DNA of 64,000 nt from Peristeroidobacter agariperforans (GCF_004138335.1 NZ_RYFW01000002.1:1221501-1285500), one strand, 5' to 3'. Positions 1-8,685 are shown, counted from the stretch's first letter. The notes: generated by a model not told the origin, from the letters alone. Made by a program: numbers and translations.

Positions 1-729
1 GAGTGAAACCGACGAGCGTCCGTTACGAATGACGTGACGGCACGCGTCGACCACCAGCGCTTTGGAGGCGAGCACGGCTTCGACTTCGTCGAGCGCGAGC
101 GGGCGTTCTTCGCCGCGAGCGATCAAGCGAGCCGCGGGCGAATTCAATACGTGTGACGCGTTCTCGACCTCGGCGCTCAGTGCCGGAATCCTCGCTTCGC
201 GAGCGGCGCGTCTAGCACGAGTGAGGGCGGCGCGAGCCGTCTTGGAATCAACGCGTCTCATCGCGATGCCTGCAACGATCAATTCATGAGCGGCTCTCAG
301 CGCCGTCGGCATGGAGGCGAAGTCGAGTTCGGCCAGCAGTTGTTCGGCCGCATCGACGCGCCCGATCAACAGCAGACGGCGGATTTCGAGATATCGAGCC
401 AGTGCGGCGTTGGTCGTGTCGCCGTGGGTTTCGAGCGTCACGCGTGCTGTATCGAGTGCCTTTTGTGGCCAGTGCAGGTCGCGCGAGGCCAGTGCAATTT
501 CGGCTTCGGCGACGACGCACCGGGCCCGGGCCATCGTTTCTTTCGGACCGAACGCACGCGCGGCGCTTCGAACGAGCGCTTTCGCTCTGACGAAATCGCC
601 CAGCTGCGCCATGGCGATGCCTCGTAGCGCCAGGGCAGGCGCGTCGTCGCGTAGGGCAACGCGCTTCAGCGCGCCGAGTGGATCGCCCGCCGATAGCGCC
701 CGCGCGGCGGCGGTGATCATTGAATCCAT
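1..729 (-). CDS. Helical protein of unknown function, 3' end cut by window edge
   Basis: An open frame of 243 codons runs from an ATG at 729 off the left edge with no stop, so only the N-terminal part is visible. The start is chosen because a GGGA stretch lies 5 nt upstream; a second in-frame ATG is at 720. The translation (MDSMITAAARALSAGD at the start) is rich in Ala, Arg and Leu and reads as successive amphipathic helices, resembling a TPR-like solenoid. Six or so short frames in other phases cover the same DNA and are shadows. The gene is divergent from the DUF2182 gene at 818 with 88 bp between them. I do not recognise a catalytic motif; a regulator with its DNA-binding domain beyond the edge is possible but not shown here. 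Confidence 0.7.
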   Translation of the reverse strand, partial: MDSMITAAARALSAGDPLGALKRVALRDDAPALALRGIAMAQLGDFVRAKALVRSAARAFGPKETMARARCVVAEAEIALASRDLHWPQKALDTARVTLETHGDTTNAALARYLEIRRLLLIGRVDAAEQLLAELDFASMPTALRAAHELIVAGIAMRRVDSKTARAALTRARRAAREARIPALSAEVENASHVLNSPAARLIARGEERPLALDEVEAVLASKALVVDACRHVIRNGRSSVSL

Positions 730-817
730 CTGAATCCCGTCAAACTTGTAACTCCCACGGCGGCCTTGGGGTGCTTACGCTGCCTGGCAGTAAAGCATAC
801 CAACGGAGCGCGGACCC

Positions 818-1600
818 ATGACGCGAGACCTGACTGCCGAGTCGGCCTTTTATGCTGTTTCGGCGCTGCTGTTCGCAACCAGTGTGACGGTGACCGTCGT
901 CTGGTGCGCGTCGATGTCGGCGATGGGCGGAATGCCCATGCCCGGCGGCTGGACCATGTCCATGGCCTGGATGCGAATGCCGGGACAGAGCTGGATCGGC
1001 GCCACTGCGAGCTTCGCCGGCATGTGGATGGTGATGATGGTTGCGATGATGCTGCCATCGTTGGTCCCCATGCTGAGTCGCTACCGACGCGCTGTAGGTG
1101 AGGCCGGCGAGGCGCGCTTGGGGCGACTGACGATGCTGGTCGGCGCCGGTTATTTCTTTGTATGGACGCTGCTCGGACTGATGGCTTTTCCTGTCGGCAT
1201 GATGCTGGCCAGCCTCGAGATGCAAGCGCCGACGATCGCCCGCGCCGTGCCCGTCGCAACAGGTGCGATCGTCCTGCTGGCGGGCGCGCTTCAGTTCACG
1301 ACCTGGAAGGCCCATCATCTTGCGTGCTGTCGTCACTCACTGGCTTGCGCTGGTTGCTTGCGAGCGGATGCCGCGACGGCCTGGCGGCATGGCCTTCGAT
1401 TGGGCATTCACTGCGCGCACTGCTGTGCAGGTCTGACCTTGATCCTGCTGGTCGTGGGGGTGATGGACCTGCGAGCGATGGCGGCTGTGGCGGCGGCCAT
1501 CTCCCTGGAGCGGCTTGCGCCTGCCGGGCAGCGGATCGCTCGGGGTATCGGCATTCTGTTGATCGGGCTCGGGTCCTGGATGACGCTTGCGGCCCTGTAG
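818..1600 (+). CDS. DUF2182-family polytopic membrane protein
   Basis: A 260-residue, very hydrophobic protein with about six or seven membrane spans. The N-terminal third is strikingly rich in Met and Gly (MSAMGGMPMPGGWTM, then MWMVMMVAMMLPS), and a central loop holds a His/Cys-rich patch (HHLACCRHSLACAGC and HCAHCCAG). These are the hallmarks of the DUF2182 family, annotated as predicted metal-binding integral membrane proteins; Met, Cys and His clusters suggest soft-metal (copper) handling, which is inference. Length fits the family. A GGAG lies about 11 nt before the ATG. It is followed after 83 bp by a glutathione S-transferase gene on the same strand, but no functional link is evident. 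Confidence 0.88.
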   Translation: MTRDLTAESAFYAVSALLFATSVTVTVVWCASMSAMGGMPMPGGWTMSMAWMRMPGQSWIGATASFAGMWMVMMVAMMLPSLVPMLSRYRRAVGEAGEARLGRLTMLVGAGYFFVWTLLGLMAFPVGMMLASLEMQAPTIARAVPVATGAIVLLAGALQFTTWKAHHLACCRHSLACAGCLRADAATAWRHGLRLGIHCAHCCAGLTLILLVVGVMDLRAMAAVAAAISLERLAPAGQRIARGIGILLIGLGSWMTLAAL

Positions 1601-1683
1601 CTTTTTTCGGGTCGAGCGTTCGTTGCGTGTCGGTTTTGGGGGTGCTGGTTCGTCTTTGAGCTACCTTGGAAGGAGAGGCGCCC

Positions 1684-2310
1684 ATGAAGTTGTACGAGTT
1701 CGCACCCACCCGTTCGATTCGAGCCCGCTGGGCCTTGCAGGAGCTGGACCTGCCGTTCGACGCCGTCGAAATCAAACTGCTCGAAGGCGCGGGCCAGACG
1801 CCGGAATATCTGGCGCTCAATCCCACCGGCAAAGTGCCCACGCTGGTCGACGGCGATTTCGTGGTGACCGAGTCGGTGGCCATCGTGGTCTACCTGGCCG
1901 AGAAATATCCGCAGAAGGGCTTGCTGCCAACTGATCTCAAGCAGCGCGCGCAGCTCAATCGTTGGATGCTGTTCATCGTCACCGAACTAGAGCAGCCGTT
2001 GTGGCGGATCGCGCGCAATTCGTTCCTGTACCCGGAAGAGCAGCGCCAGGCTACGGATATCGAGATCGCCAAGGGCGAGTTCAGGAAGATGGCCGCGGTG
2101 CTGGAGCAGCACATGCAGGGCAGGGCATTTCTGGTCGGCGACCGGGTGAGCGTCGGCGACTTCATCGCCGCCTATACGCTCGATTGGGGCAACGAAGCCG
2201 GGCTGCTCGATGAGTGCCCGACGCTGCTCGGCTACATGAAGCGCATGTACGACCGCCCCAAAGCGGCAATGCGAATCAAAGATGCACTGAAGACCGTGGA
2301 GGCAGCTTGA
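1684..2310 (+). CDS. Glutathione S-transferase family protein
   Basis: A 208-residue protein with the usual GST layout. The thioredoxin-like N-terminal domain spans about residues 1-80 and carries the glutathione-binding signature: a cis-Pro in KVPTLVDGD and the Glu-Ser pair in VTESVAIVVYL. The all-helical C-terminal domain follows, with the conserved N-capping motif region VSVGDFIAAY. The start at 1684 is set by AGGAG at 1670-1674, 9 nt upstream; an in-frame ATG at 1666 would place the RBS inside the gene. The family conjugates glutathione to electrophiles or acts as thiol peroxidase or isomerase; the substrate cannot be read from sequence. Its stop codon is directly abutted on the other strand by the stop of a dehydrogenase remnant. 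Confidence 0.93.
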   Translation: MKLYEFAPTRSIRARWALQELDLPFDAVEIKLLEGAGQTPEYLALNPTGKVPTLVDGDFVVTESVAIVVYLAEKYPQKGLLPTDLKQRAQLNRWMLFIVTELEQPLWRIARNSFLYPEEQRQATDIEIAKGEFRKMAAVLEQHMQGRAFLVGDRVSVGDFIAAYTLDWGNEAGLLDECPTLLGYMKRMYDRPKAAMRIKDALKTVEAA

Positions 2311-2436
2311 TCACAGCGTGCTGACGCCGCCGTCCACGAGCAGTTCACTGCCGAGCATGAAACGGGACTCGTCGGAGGCCAGGAACACCGCGGCCTTCGC
2401 GAGCTCGAGCGGCGTGCCCATGCAGTGGCGCCGGAT
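2311..2436 (-). pseudogene. C-terminal remnant of a short-chain dehydrogenase/reductase
   Basis: Reading the minus strand back from a TGA at 2313-2311 gives about 36-42 codons that match the C-terminus of classical SDR enzymes: MGTPLELAKAAVFLASDES, then RFMLGSELLVDGGVSTL and stop. This is the standard end of the fold (P-E-E-I-A-x-x-V-x-F-L-A-S-D then G-x-x-L-x-V-D-G-G). Upstream of about 2436 the frame loses all SDR resemblance and runs into the end of the TonB receptor gene, so the Rossmann domain and the YxxxK active site are absent. The fragment cannot be functional by itself. It looks like the scar of a deletion or a replacement by the neighbouring receptor gene. Confidence 0.72.
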
Positions 2437-2457
2437 TATTTCAACAGCCGAAGCGCG

Positions 2458-4563
2458 TCAGAACGTCTTGCGGACTTGCAGCTGCACGAACCGGAGGGCG
2501 TCGATGTGACGATCCTCGTGATAAAGGATTTCACCGCTCGCTCGCGTGCCGTCATAGACCGTGCGCCACCGACTCTTCGGACGACCCGTGAAGTTGTTGA
2601 ACATCAGGCGGATCACGGTGTCGGCCCTGGGTGTCCAATCCCAATACAGCCGGAGGAAATGATCCCAATGATCGGTGCGCACCTCGCCAATGCGGAAATA
2701 GGTCTCGCGCGCACTGTATGAGTTTTCGAGCGACAGCGTCGAGTTCAGGGTCGGAAACTCCTTGGTGATGAGCACGTCGCCGCCCACCGGCGCATGTTTG
2801 GTGATGCGTCGTGACTCGTGCGTCACCGGATCGTCGACCTTGGACCAGTTCCAGTCGCCGTCGAAGCGCAGCTGCGTGCCGGACAGGCCGATCCGGTCCA
2901 GCGGCAGTGACAAACCGAGAGCGATCTTTTCGCGTGTGCCGTCGCCGAGGTTGCCGGGCGCATCGAATTCGCCCACCGGCACCAGATCGACCACATCGCT
3001 GACCCTCGAGTAGGTGTAACTCAGCACGATCGCGCCGCTGCCCCAGAAGCGTTTTTCGACGGCGCCTTCGAACTCCCAGGCGTTCTCGGGCCGCAGCTCG
3101 GCGTTGCCGCCGTTGATGGTGCCCGCATCGAGCGACGCTTGTGAGGCGAAGTCGCGGAACTCGAGCTGGCTGACCGTGCGTTCGATGCGACCTCGCAACT
3201 GGATGTCGCTGTCCATATCGAACCTGACCATGACGCGCGGTTTCGGATAACTGAGCGTGCGCTTGGCGTCGTGATCGCCGGACTGGCTGATCGTCGAGAC
3301 TTCGTAACGCATGCCGATGTCGCTCGCCAGGCGCGGCGTGACTTTCCAGCGAAAATCGACGAATGCCTCGCCACGACGTTCTTCGATCTTCACGGTGTCG
3401 GCGGGCAGCTCCACGGGCGTGCCATCGCGGCTGAGGCGAGCGTCGACGTCCAGAAAGTTGTATGCGCCTTCGAGCCCGCTCTCGACGGTCAGGGCCGGGG
3501 AGGCGCGATAAGTCGCCGAGCTGCGCAGGATGGACTCGCCGCGAAACGCTTCGTCTTCGGAGCTTTGCAGGTTGAAAGCATCGATCGAGTCCGCGGCGAT
3601 GACTTTTCGTTCCAGTGTCTGCAGCAGCAGCGCGCGGCCGGTGAGTGCATCGCTGAACGTATGTTCGTAATCGACGCCGGCTTCCCCCTGATCCAGCCGG
3701 ATGTCGGTGACAACGGTCGAGTCGAAGGTCTGCGGGACGCCGCTGCGCGGCGTGAGGATGTCGAGCTGTTTCGTATCCTGGCTGGTGCCGCCCAGGTTGA
3801 TGCGCAATAGCCCGGCATCGCCCTGGTATTCGGCCGAACCGTTCGCCTGATATTGGCGCTGACGCCAGTCGGTTTCGAAGTCGCTGGCAAGAATGAGCTC
3901 GCGCTCTGCGTTGCGCCGGATCAGTTCGCCGCTGCCGGAGTTGCCGTATTGTTGCTCGTCGCGGACGTTGAGCGTGCCGTTGAGCGAGAGCCGGTCGATG
4001 TTGCTGGCGGATTCCAGCCGCAGCCCGATGCCAGGCTCGTGCTCGGTTGCAAACAATCCAGTGACTTCGCCGGCGTGCGTGCTCATGTTGCCGCTGCGAC
4101 GGACGACGTTCGCGACGACCGATTGACCTTGCATGTTGATGCCGGGCGCGCCGCCTCGAATCACTTCGATCGTGGCGACACCGGACACGGGAATGCGTCG
4201 AAGCACGTCTTCGAGCAGCACGGCTTTCGATGCCGGGCGCTGGCCGTCGATCAGCACGTTGCCGAGTGCGCCGGCGAAGCCTCGCACCGTCGTGTCTCCC
4301 GGATCGAATGCGAAGCCTGGCAGACGCTTGACCATGTCCAAGGCCGTGGTCGGCTGGAATTCCGTGAAGAAGCTCGCTTCGTAGCGAATCACACCGGCGC
4401 CCGCATCGATCGGCACCGCCGAGATCGGCGCGCCGCCGATGGGCGGATCGTCGGGCTCGCTGGTGGTGGCGGGCTCGGAGGCAAGGGCCGCTGCAAATGG
4501 GATGCAGGCGACAAATCCGCCGCGGACGCGACGGGACGAAACGAGAGATTGGCGATCCCGCAT
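2458..4563 (-). CDS. TonB-dependent outer-membrane receptor
   Basis: A 701-residue protein with an N-terminal signal peptide (cleavage near residue 28), a plug domain at about 60-165 (DMVKRLPGF, TVRGFAGALGNVLIDGQRP, IEVIRGGAPG) and a 22-strand barrel over the rest, ending in the aromatic terminal residue Phe (VQLQVRKTF) recognised by the Bam machinery. The plug motifs are typical of TonB-dependent receptors, which import large or scarce ligands with energy from TonB-ExbBD. No canonical TonB box is obvious before the plug. Codons on the opposite strand give a 710-residue open frame that is only a GC-bias shadow. The gene is monocistronic; its 3' end sits next to a lost dehydrogenase. Ligand unknown. 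Confidence 0.93.
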   Translation of the reverse strand: MRDRQSLVSSRRVRGGFVACIPFAAALASEPATTSEPDDPPIGGAPISAVPIDAGAGVIRYEASFFTEFQPTTALDMVKRLPGFAFDPGDTTVRGFAGALGNVLIDGQRPASKAVLLEDVLRRIPVSGVATIEVIRGGAPGINMQGQSVVANVVRRSGNMSTHAGEVTGLFATEHEPGIGLRLESASNIDRLSLNGTLNVRDEQQYGNSGSGELIRRNAERELILASDFETDWRQRQYQANGSAEYQGDAGLLRINLGGTSQDTKQLDILTPRSGVPQTFDSTVVTDIRLDQGEAGVDYEHTFSDALTGRALLLQTLERKVIAADSIDAFNLQSSEDEAFRGESILRSSATYRASPALTVESGLEGAYNFLDVDARLSRDGTPVELPADTVKIEERRGEAFVDFRWKVTPRLASDIGMRYEVSTISQSGDHDAKRTLSYPKPRVMVRFDMDSDIQLRGRIERTVSQLEFRDFASQASLDAGTINGGNAELRPENAWEFEGAVEKRFWGSGAIVLSYTYSRVSDVVDLVPVGEFDAPGNLGDGTREKIALGLSLPLDRIGLSGTQLRFDGDWNWSKVDDPVTHESRRITKHAPVGGDVLITKEFPTLNSTLSLENSYSARETYFRIGEVRTDHWDHFLRLYWDWTPRADTVIRLMFNNFTGRPKSRWRTVYDGTRASGEILYHEDRHIDALRFVQLQVRKTF

Positions 4564-4740
4564 GACAGTCCACTGCTTTGTGGGTGTCCGCGGCTCTGAC
4601 GGCCGCGGTTCTTAACAAGAAGTTTAGGTGGCGGCCGCGGAGAGGATCATGTGATTCGCGCGCCAAAGCACCGGCCGCTTGCAAGGATCAAGCGGCCCAC
4701 GGTGGAGCAGTGGAAGATGTCTGCGCTAGCGATTTATGCG

Positions 4741-5919
4741 TCAGCCGGGATCGCGAACCTCGGCGCCGTGGTGGGTGGCTTGCCAGCGAGCTTGCAGTGC
4801 TGCGAACAGCGCTCGCGTCGAGTTCTGCAGCGCCGGCTCCGGAACTTTCGAGATCCACCAGCTCAGCGCCAGCACGAGGGTCACGCTGCCGGCCAGCGCC
4901 ATTCCGGTCGGAATGCCCCATTCGACGAACACGCCCAACAACGCTCCGCCAGTCACACTATGGAGCAGGTAGAGCGGATAGGTCATCAAGCCGAGCCGTC
5001 GCAGCAGCTGCAGACACCAGCCGGGCAATTGCTGGACGCGGGCGTTGTTGGCGACCACGATCCAGAAGAACAGCATCGCACTCAGCCAGATGAGACACGG
5101 CGTGAGAGGCGAGAACGACATGCCGGTCTTCTCCAGCTTCAACACGCTTTCGCCCGCGATCTGCAAACAGCCGCCGACCGCGAATAGTGCGAGCCAGGCG
5201 AAGTGGGCGCGCGAGGCTTTCTTCAAGAAGTGCGACCACAGCAGCACGCCAAAAGCGAAGAACACGCCGTGCTGTATCAGCAGCAACTGCGCCAGCCTCG
5301 ACCATTGCACGCGGCTGAACAACTCGAATACGGCACTGTCCTTGTCCTGAGCGGCAAGGGTGTAACCGATCCAGAACAGCGTGCTGATCAGACCGATGCC
5401 GCACATGAGGGGCTTGATCCAGCGCTGCCGGTCGATGGTCAGCAACACGAACATCAACGCGTAGAAGCAGATCTCGACCCCGAGCGTCCAGTAGACGCTG
5501 TCGATCCACGCACCGGTCGGAAAGAACGCAACGCTGCGAACATACATCGCAAATAGCGAGAGGGGCCGCATACCAGAGTCGACCAGCAGCCAGGCCAGCA
5601 AAGCGATGGTGGCGCAGATCCACACGGCGGGCACCAGTCGCGTGAAGCGGCTCACGAAAAATTTATACGGCGAGCTGCGCTCCGCCGACACCACGATGAC
5701 GAAGCCGGAGATCACGAAAAAGATCTGCACGCCAGCCCAGCCGAACGGCGCGAAGGTATCCCAATCCTGGAAATCGGCCACACCGTGCGAGGCGAGCGCG
5801 ATCTGCCCCGCGGGGAAGGCCCACGACCAGAAGGCAAGGTGGAACACCATGACGATGCAAGCGGCGAAAAACCGCAGCAGGTCTAGTCCGGGGACGTATT
5901 GAGCTTGGTGGACTTTCAT
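4741..5919 (-). CDS. Acyltransferase family 3 (OafA/YrhL-like) membrane protein
   Basis: A 393-residue protein with about ten membrane helices. The N-terminus (VPGLDLLRFFAACIVMVFHLAFW) carries the Arg and His pair that defines the acyltransferase-3 fold, and RFTRLVPAVW follows in the next conserved block. Such proteins move acetyl or other acyl groups from the cytoplasm onto polysaccharides, lipopolysaccharide or antibiotics. The start at 5919 is chosen because the family begins just before the GLDLLR motif; the frame stays open up to an upstream start at 5997, and no strong ribosome site marks either. It is divergent from the metallo-beta-lactamase at 6057. The acceptor is unknown; no polysaccharide genes are adjacent. 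Confidence 0.9.
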   Translation of the reverse strand: MKVHQAQYVPGLDLLRFFAACIVMVFHLAFWSWAFPAGQIALASHGVADFQDWDTFAPFGWAGVQIFFVISGFVIVVSAERSSPYKFFVSRFTRLVPAVWICATIALLAWLLVDSGMRPLSLFAMYVRSVAFFPTGAWIDSVYWTLGVEICFYALMFVLLTIDRQRWIKPLMCGIGLISTLFWIGYTLAAQDKDSAVFELFSRVQWSRLAQLLLIQHGVFFAFGVLLWSHFLKKASRAHFAWLALFAVGGCLQIAGESVLKLEKTGMSFSPLTPCLIWLSAMLFFWIVVANNARVQQLPGWCLQLLRRLGLMTYPLYLLHSVTGGALLGVFVEWGIPTGMALAGSVTLVLALSWWISKVPEPALQNSTRALFAALQARWQATHHGAEVRDPG

Positions 5920-6056
5920 CGGGAAAGGCGGGAGGTTAACAGCGCGCTGGCTGCATGCGCAGTTGTCGCGATCTGCGAACACTGGCGCTGCTGCCACAAT
6001 TGATCACGATCTGCGCGCGCGGCGACGCTATGCTTGGCGGACTAAGGAGAAATTAC

Positions 6057-6944
6057 ATGTCGCGCAGCTGGATCTTGAGTGCCGTTACGTCGTTGTCGCT
6101 GGTGGGCTCTGTAAATGCTGCCCCGATCGAGTGCTCGCGGTGTGAAGCCTGGAACAAGGAGCAGGTTCCGTTTCAGATCTACGGCAACACTTACTATGTG
6201 GGGCCCCACGGCTTGAGCTCGGTATTGATCACATCGCCGCAAGGTCACGTGTTGATCGACGGCGCCTTGCCGCAGTCGGCGCCGTTGATCGCGAAGCATG
6301 TCGAGCAGTTGGGCTTCAAGCTGACCGATGTGAAAGTCATCGTGAACTCACATACACACTACGATCATGCCGGCGGTATTGCCGAGCTGCAGAAACTGAC
6401 GGGTGCGAAAGTGATCGCGAGCGACAAAGCTGCACCGGTCCTGCGTAGTGGTCGCGTAGAGTCCGACGATCCGCAGGTTGAGCATCTGCTCCCATTCCCC
6501 GCCGTGAGCAATGTGGAAGCCTTGGGCCAGAGGCCATCGTTGCAAGTGGGCACATTGAAGCTGAGCGTGATCCATACACCCGGCCACGCACCGGGTGGCA
6601 CATCCTGGCGCTGGCAGTCTTGCGAAGCGGAGCGCTGCTTGAATTTGGTTTACAGCGACAGCTTGAACGCGGTCTCGGACAAATCGTTCAAGTACGGCGG
6701 CGACCCGCGCTGGCCAACAGCGGCGAAGGAGCTGAGCACGAGCATGGCGGCGATCTCGGCCGCGCCCTGTGACATCTTGATCACGGCGCACCCCGAGCTG
6801 TCGGGGTTATCGGCTGCCATCGATGAGCGCGGCCACGGCGATCGAGCCAAGCTCATCGATTCAGCGGCCTGCAAGCGTTACGTAGCAACGACGCGCCAGT
6901 TGCTCGACAAGCGGCTGGCCAGCGAGAAAAGCGCTCAGCACTAA
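6057..6944 (+). CDS. Subclass B3 metallo-beta-lactamase
   Basis: A 295-residue exported protein: signal peptide at 1-21 (cleavage near VNA-A), then an MBL fold. All ligands expected for a di-zinc B3 enzyme are visible: His99, His101, Asp103 and His104 in SHTHYDH, His177 in HTPGHAPGG, and His245 in ITAHPELSG. The GTSW motif after His177 is also typical of B3. Such enzymes hydrolyse penicillins, cephalosporins and carbapenems in the periplasm. The start is fixed by AAGGAG at 6044-6049, 7 nt before the ATG; the frame is open upstream to 5955. It converges with the outer-membrane protein gene at 6941, the stops overlapping by 4 bp. Chromosomal context and no mobile element suggest an intrinsic gene. 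Activity is inferred from the residues only. Confidence 0.92.
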   Translation: MSRSWILSAVTSLSLVGSVNAAPIECSRCEAWNKEQVPFQIYGNTYYVGPHGLSSVLITSPQGHVLIDGALPQSAPLIAKHVEQLGFKLTDVKVIVNSHTHYDHAGGIAELQKLTGAKVIASDKAAPVLRSGRVESDDPQVEHLLPFPAVSNVEALGQRPSLQVGTLKLSVIHTPGHAPGGTSWRWQSCEAERCLNLVYSDSLNAVSDKSFKYGGDPRWPTAAKELSTSMAAISAAPCDILITAHPELSGLSAAIDERGHGDRAKLIDSAACKRYVATTRQLLDKRLASEKSAQH

Positions 6945-7621
6945 AACCGATACAAGAACGCCAGCTGGAGGATGGGCCACAGGTCGTAATCGCTTACCTC
7001 ATCCTCGATGCGCTGCTGTTCGCGCTCGATGTCGGCTTGAAACTGGTTCGTGCCGGCGAGCGGCCCGGTCGCACGCAAGTTGTCGATGGTCGGTTTCCCC
7101 TGCCAAAGCACACCTATCTCGGCGCCCAGCGTGAAACCTTTCGCGAGCGTACCGCCATAGCCGATCGTCAACGCCGGAGCGAAGTCATCCGTCGTCACGG
7201 TGCCGACGAGCGTGCCTACCTGTGCCGGCGAATAGGTCGTACCGCCAATCGTGACATTCGTGGTCGGCGCTCCCACCAACTCGACCTCGTTATTGTTCGC
7301 CCGTGCGCCCACGGAAATCCGCAGGCCGTCGCCGGTGGGATACCAGTCCAGCATGACGCCGAACGAGTTCAGATTCAGATCGCCATCGTAGCTGATGTCA
7401 TCTACTTCCTCGTCGCGCGAGATCGTCAGGAAACCTGCGTTTGCGCGCGCTCCGAGATATGGGCTGGCACGAAATGCCAGCTCTGGTCCAACGCCCAGCG
7501 TGCCGCCGGTGACGCCGAGCGACCATCGGCCAGCGGAGCTGTCCTGCCCATGAGCAAGGAATGGTGCTGTACTTATACCGAGCGCGATAACGCCTCTCGC
7601 AATCCAGTTGGACGAATTCAT
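6941..7621 (-). CDS. Small outer-membrane beta-barrel protein
   Basis: A 226-residue protein with a signal peptide (MNSSNWIARGVIALGISTAPFLAHGQ) followed by alternating polar/hydrophobic strands and a terminal Phe (LAFLYRF), the pattern of an 8- to 12-strand outer-membrane barrel. The N-terminal strand GVTGGTLGVGPELAFR is typical of opacity/porin-like families. The start at 7621 is favoured because GGGGG lies 8 nt upstream; the ATG at 7627 is too close to it. A helical, charged insertion near the C-terminus (QADIEREQQRIEDEVSD) precedes the last strands. It converges with and overlaps the beta-lactamase gene by 4 bp, so the two mRNAs are antisense at their ends. Exact role not recognised. Confidence 0.8.
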   Translation of the reverse strand: MNSSNWIARGVIALGISTAPFLAHGQDSSAGRWSLGVTGGTLGVGPELAFRASPYLGARANAGFLTISRDEEVDDISYDGDLNLNSFGVMLDWYPTGDGLRISVGARANNNEVELVGAPTTNVTIGGTTYSPAQVGTLVGTVTTDDFAPALTIGYGGTLAKGFTLGAEIGVLWQGKPTIDNLRATGPLAGTNQFQADIEREQQRIEDEVSDYDLWPILQLAFLYRF

Positions 7622-7765
7622 GTTCATACCCCCGTGGCCTCGGCAGCGATAACGATGCGGCTCGCCGCTAGTTCCACGGCGGGGTCTACGGGATTTCACG
7701 TTCACCTACGGTGAGCCACAGCGTTGCTGCGAACGCCCGCTGCGTGCCAAAGCTATCGATACCGC

Positions 7766-7796
7766 TTGACCTCAAGCCCACTTGAGCTTGTACATT
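7766..7796 (+). promoter_or_regulatory. SoxR-type promoter/operator upstream of the methyltransferase
   Basis: TTGACC at 7766-7771 and TACATT at 7791-7796 form -35 and -10 elements separated by 19 bp, the over-long spacing that MerR-family activators correct. Centred in the spacer is an inverted repeat, CCTCAAG-CCCA-CTTGAGC at 7770-7787, matching the known SoxR box CCTCAAG-N4-CTTGAGG at all but the last base. The methyltransferase ATG lies 37 bp beyond the -10. No soxR gene is in the window. Spacing and half-sites together make a chance match unlikely. Confidence 0.82.
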
Positions 7797-7833
7797 GGCC
7801 GCATCGCCGCAGTAGCGCCGAACAGAGGACAGT

Positions 7834-8685
7834 ATGAGCGAAGCGCTCGTTGCCAATCAGGATCAGGTGGCGCTCTGGAACGACGCGTCGGGGCGGACCT
7901 GGGTGGAAATGCAGCCGGTGCTCGATCGGATGCTGTCGCCGTTTGAGGCGCCACTGATCGAAGCGGCATTTCCAGGGCAGGCCGGTCGTGTGCTCGACGT
8001 GGGCTGCGGCTCGGGAGCGACGACGCTTGCGATGGCGAAACGATTGGGTACGAGCGGCAGGTGTGTCGGGGTGGATATTTCTGGGCCGTTGCTAGCGGCC
8101 GCGAGGCAGCGTGCGGCTGCTGATGGAATCGATACAGCGACATTCGTACAGGCGGATGCGCAGACTCATGCGTTCGTTCCGGGCAGTTTCGATGCGATGA
8201 TCTCTCGGTTCGGGGTCATGTTCTTCGATGCTCCGGAAGCAGCGTTCGACAATATCCGTCGCGCGATGCGCATCGGCGCGAAGTTGGCCCTCGTTGCGTG
8301 GCGGAGTCCCGCGGAGAATCCGTTCATGACGACGGCCAAACGCGCGGCCGAGCCATTGCTGACAAACATGCCCAAGCCCGATCCGAATGCTCCTGGGCAG
8401 TTCGCGTTCGCGGATGGCAATCGGGTTCGAGGCATCCTGCAAGCCGGCGGCTGGAGCGACATCGACGTGCAGCCGTTGGATGCGGAAGGAACGATCGCCG
8501 AAAGCGAGTTGCTCGCCTATGTGACCAGGCTCGGGCCGGTGGGGCTTGCGTTGAGAGAAGTGGACGAGGCGACGCGAGCGCGCGTAACAGAAGTCGTGCA
8601 CGCCGCCTTCCAGCCTTATATCAAGAATGGCGCCGCGCACTTCGGGATGGCGTGCTGGCTCGTGACTGCGACGAGGAAACACTGA
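7834..8685 (+). CDS. Class I SAM-dependent methyltransferase, probably SoxR-controlled
   Basis: A 283-residue cytoplasmic protein with the Rossmann-like methyltransferase core: motif I VLDVGCGSGATT at about 52-63, the acidic ribose-binding residue at the end of strand 2 (GVDISGPLL), and the post-motif II region FVQADAQTH. The segment DAMISRFGVMFFDAPEAAF is typical of small-molecule methyltransferases of the UbiE/menaquinone-like group. The substrate cannot be read from sequence. The gene stands alone behind a SoxR-type promoter, so its expression is predicted to rise with redox-cycling compounds; methylating a phenolic or quinone compound is a reasonable but untested idea. Start follows GAGGAC-like sequence and fits the family N-terminus. 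Confidence 0.9.
   Translation: MSEALVANQDQVALWNDASGRTWVEMQPVLDRMLSPFEAPLIEAAFPGQAGRVLDVGCGSGATTLAMAKRLGTSGRCVGVDISGPLLAAARQRAAADGIDTATFVQADAQTHAFVPGSFDAMISRFGVMFFDAPEAAFDNIRRAMRIGAKLALVAWRSPAENPFMTTAKRAAEPLLTNMPKPDPNAPGQFAFADGNRVRGILQAGGWSDIDVQPLDAEGTIAESELLAYVTRLGPVGLALREVDEATRARVTEVVHAAFQPYIKNGAAHFGMACWLVTATRKH

Noticed and set aside
4588-4608. CCGCGG repeats upstream of the first TonB receptor
   Set aside because: Simple GC palindromes are frequent in this DNA and no promoter elements are arranged around them.
2552-4684. A 710-residue open frame on the minus strand in another phase of the TonB receptor
   Set aside because: Arg/Ala/His-rich nonsense caused by high GC in codon position three; the other phase gives a complete receptor.
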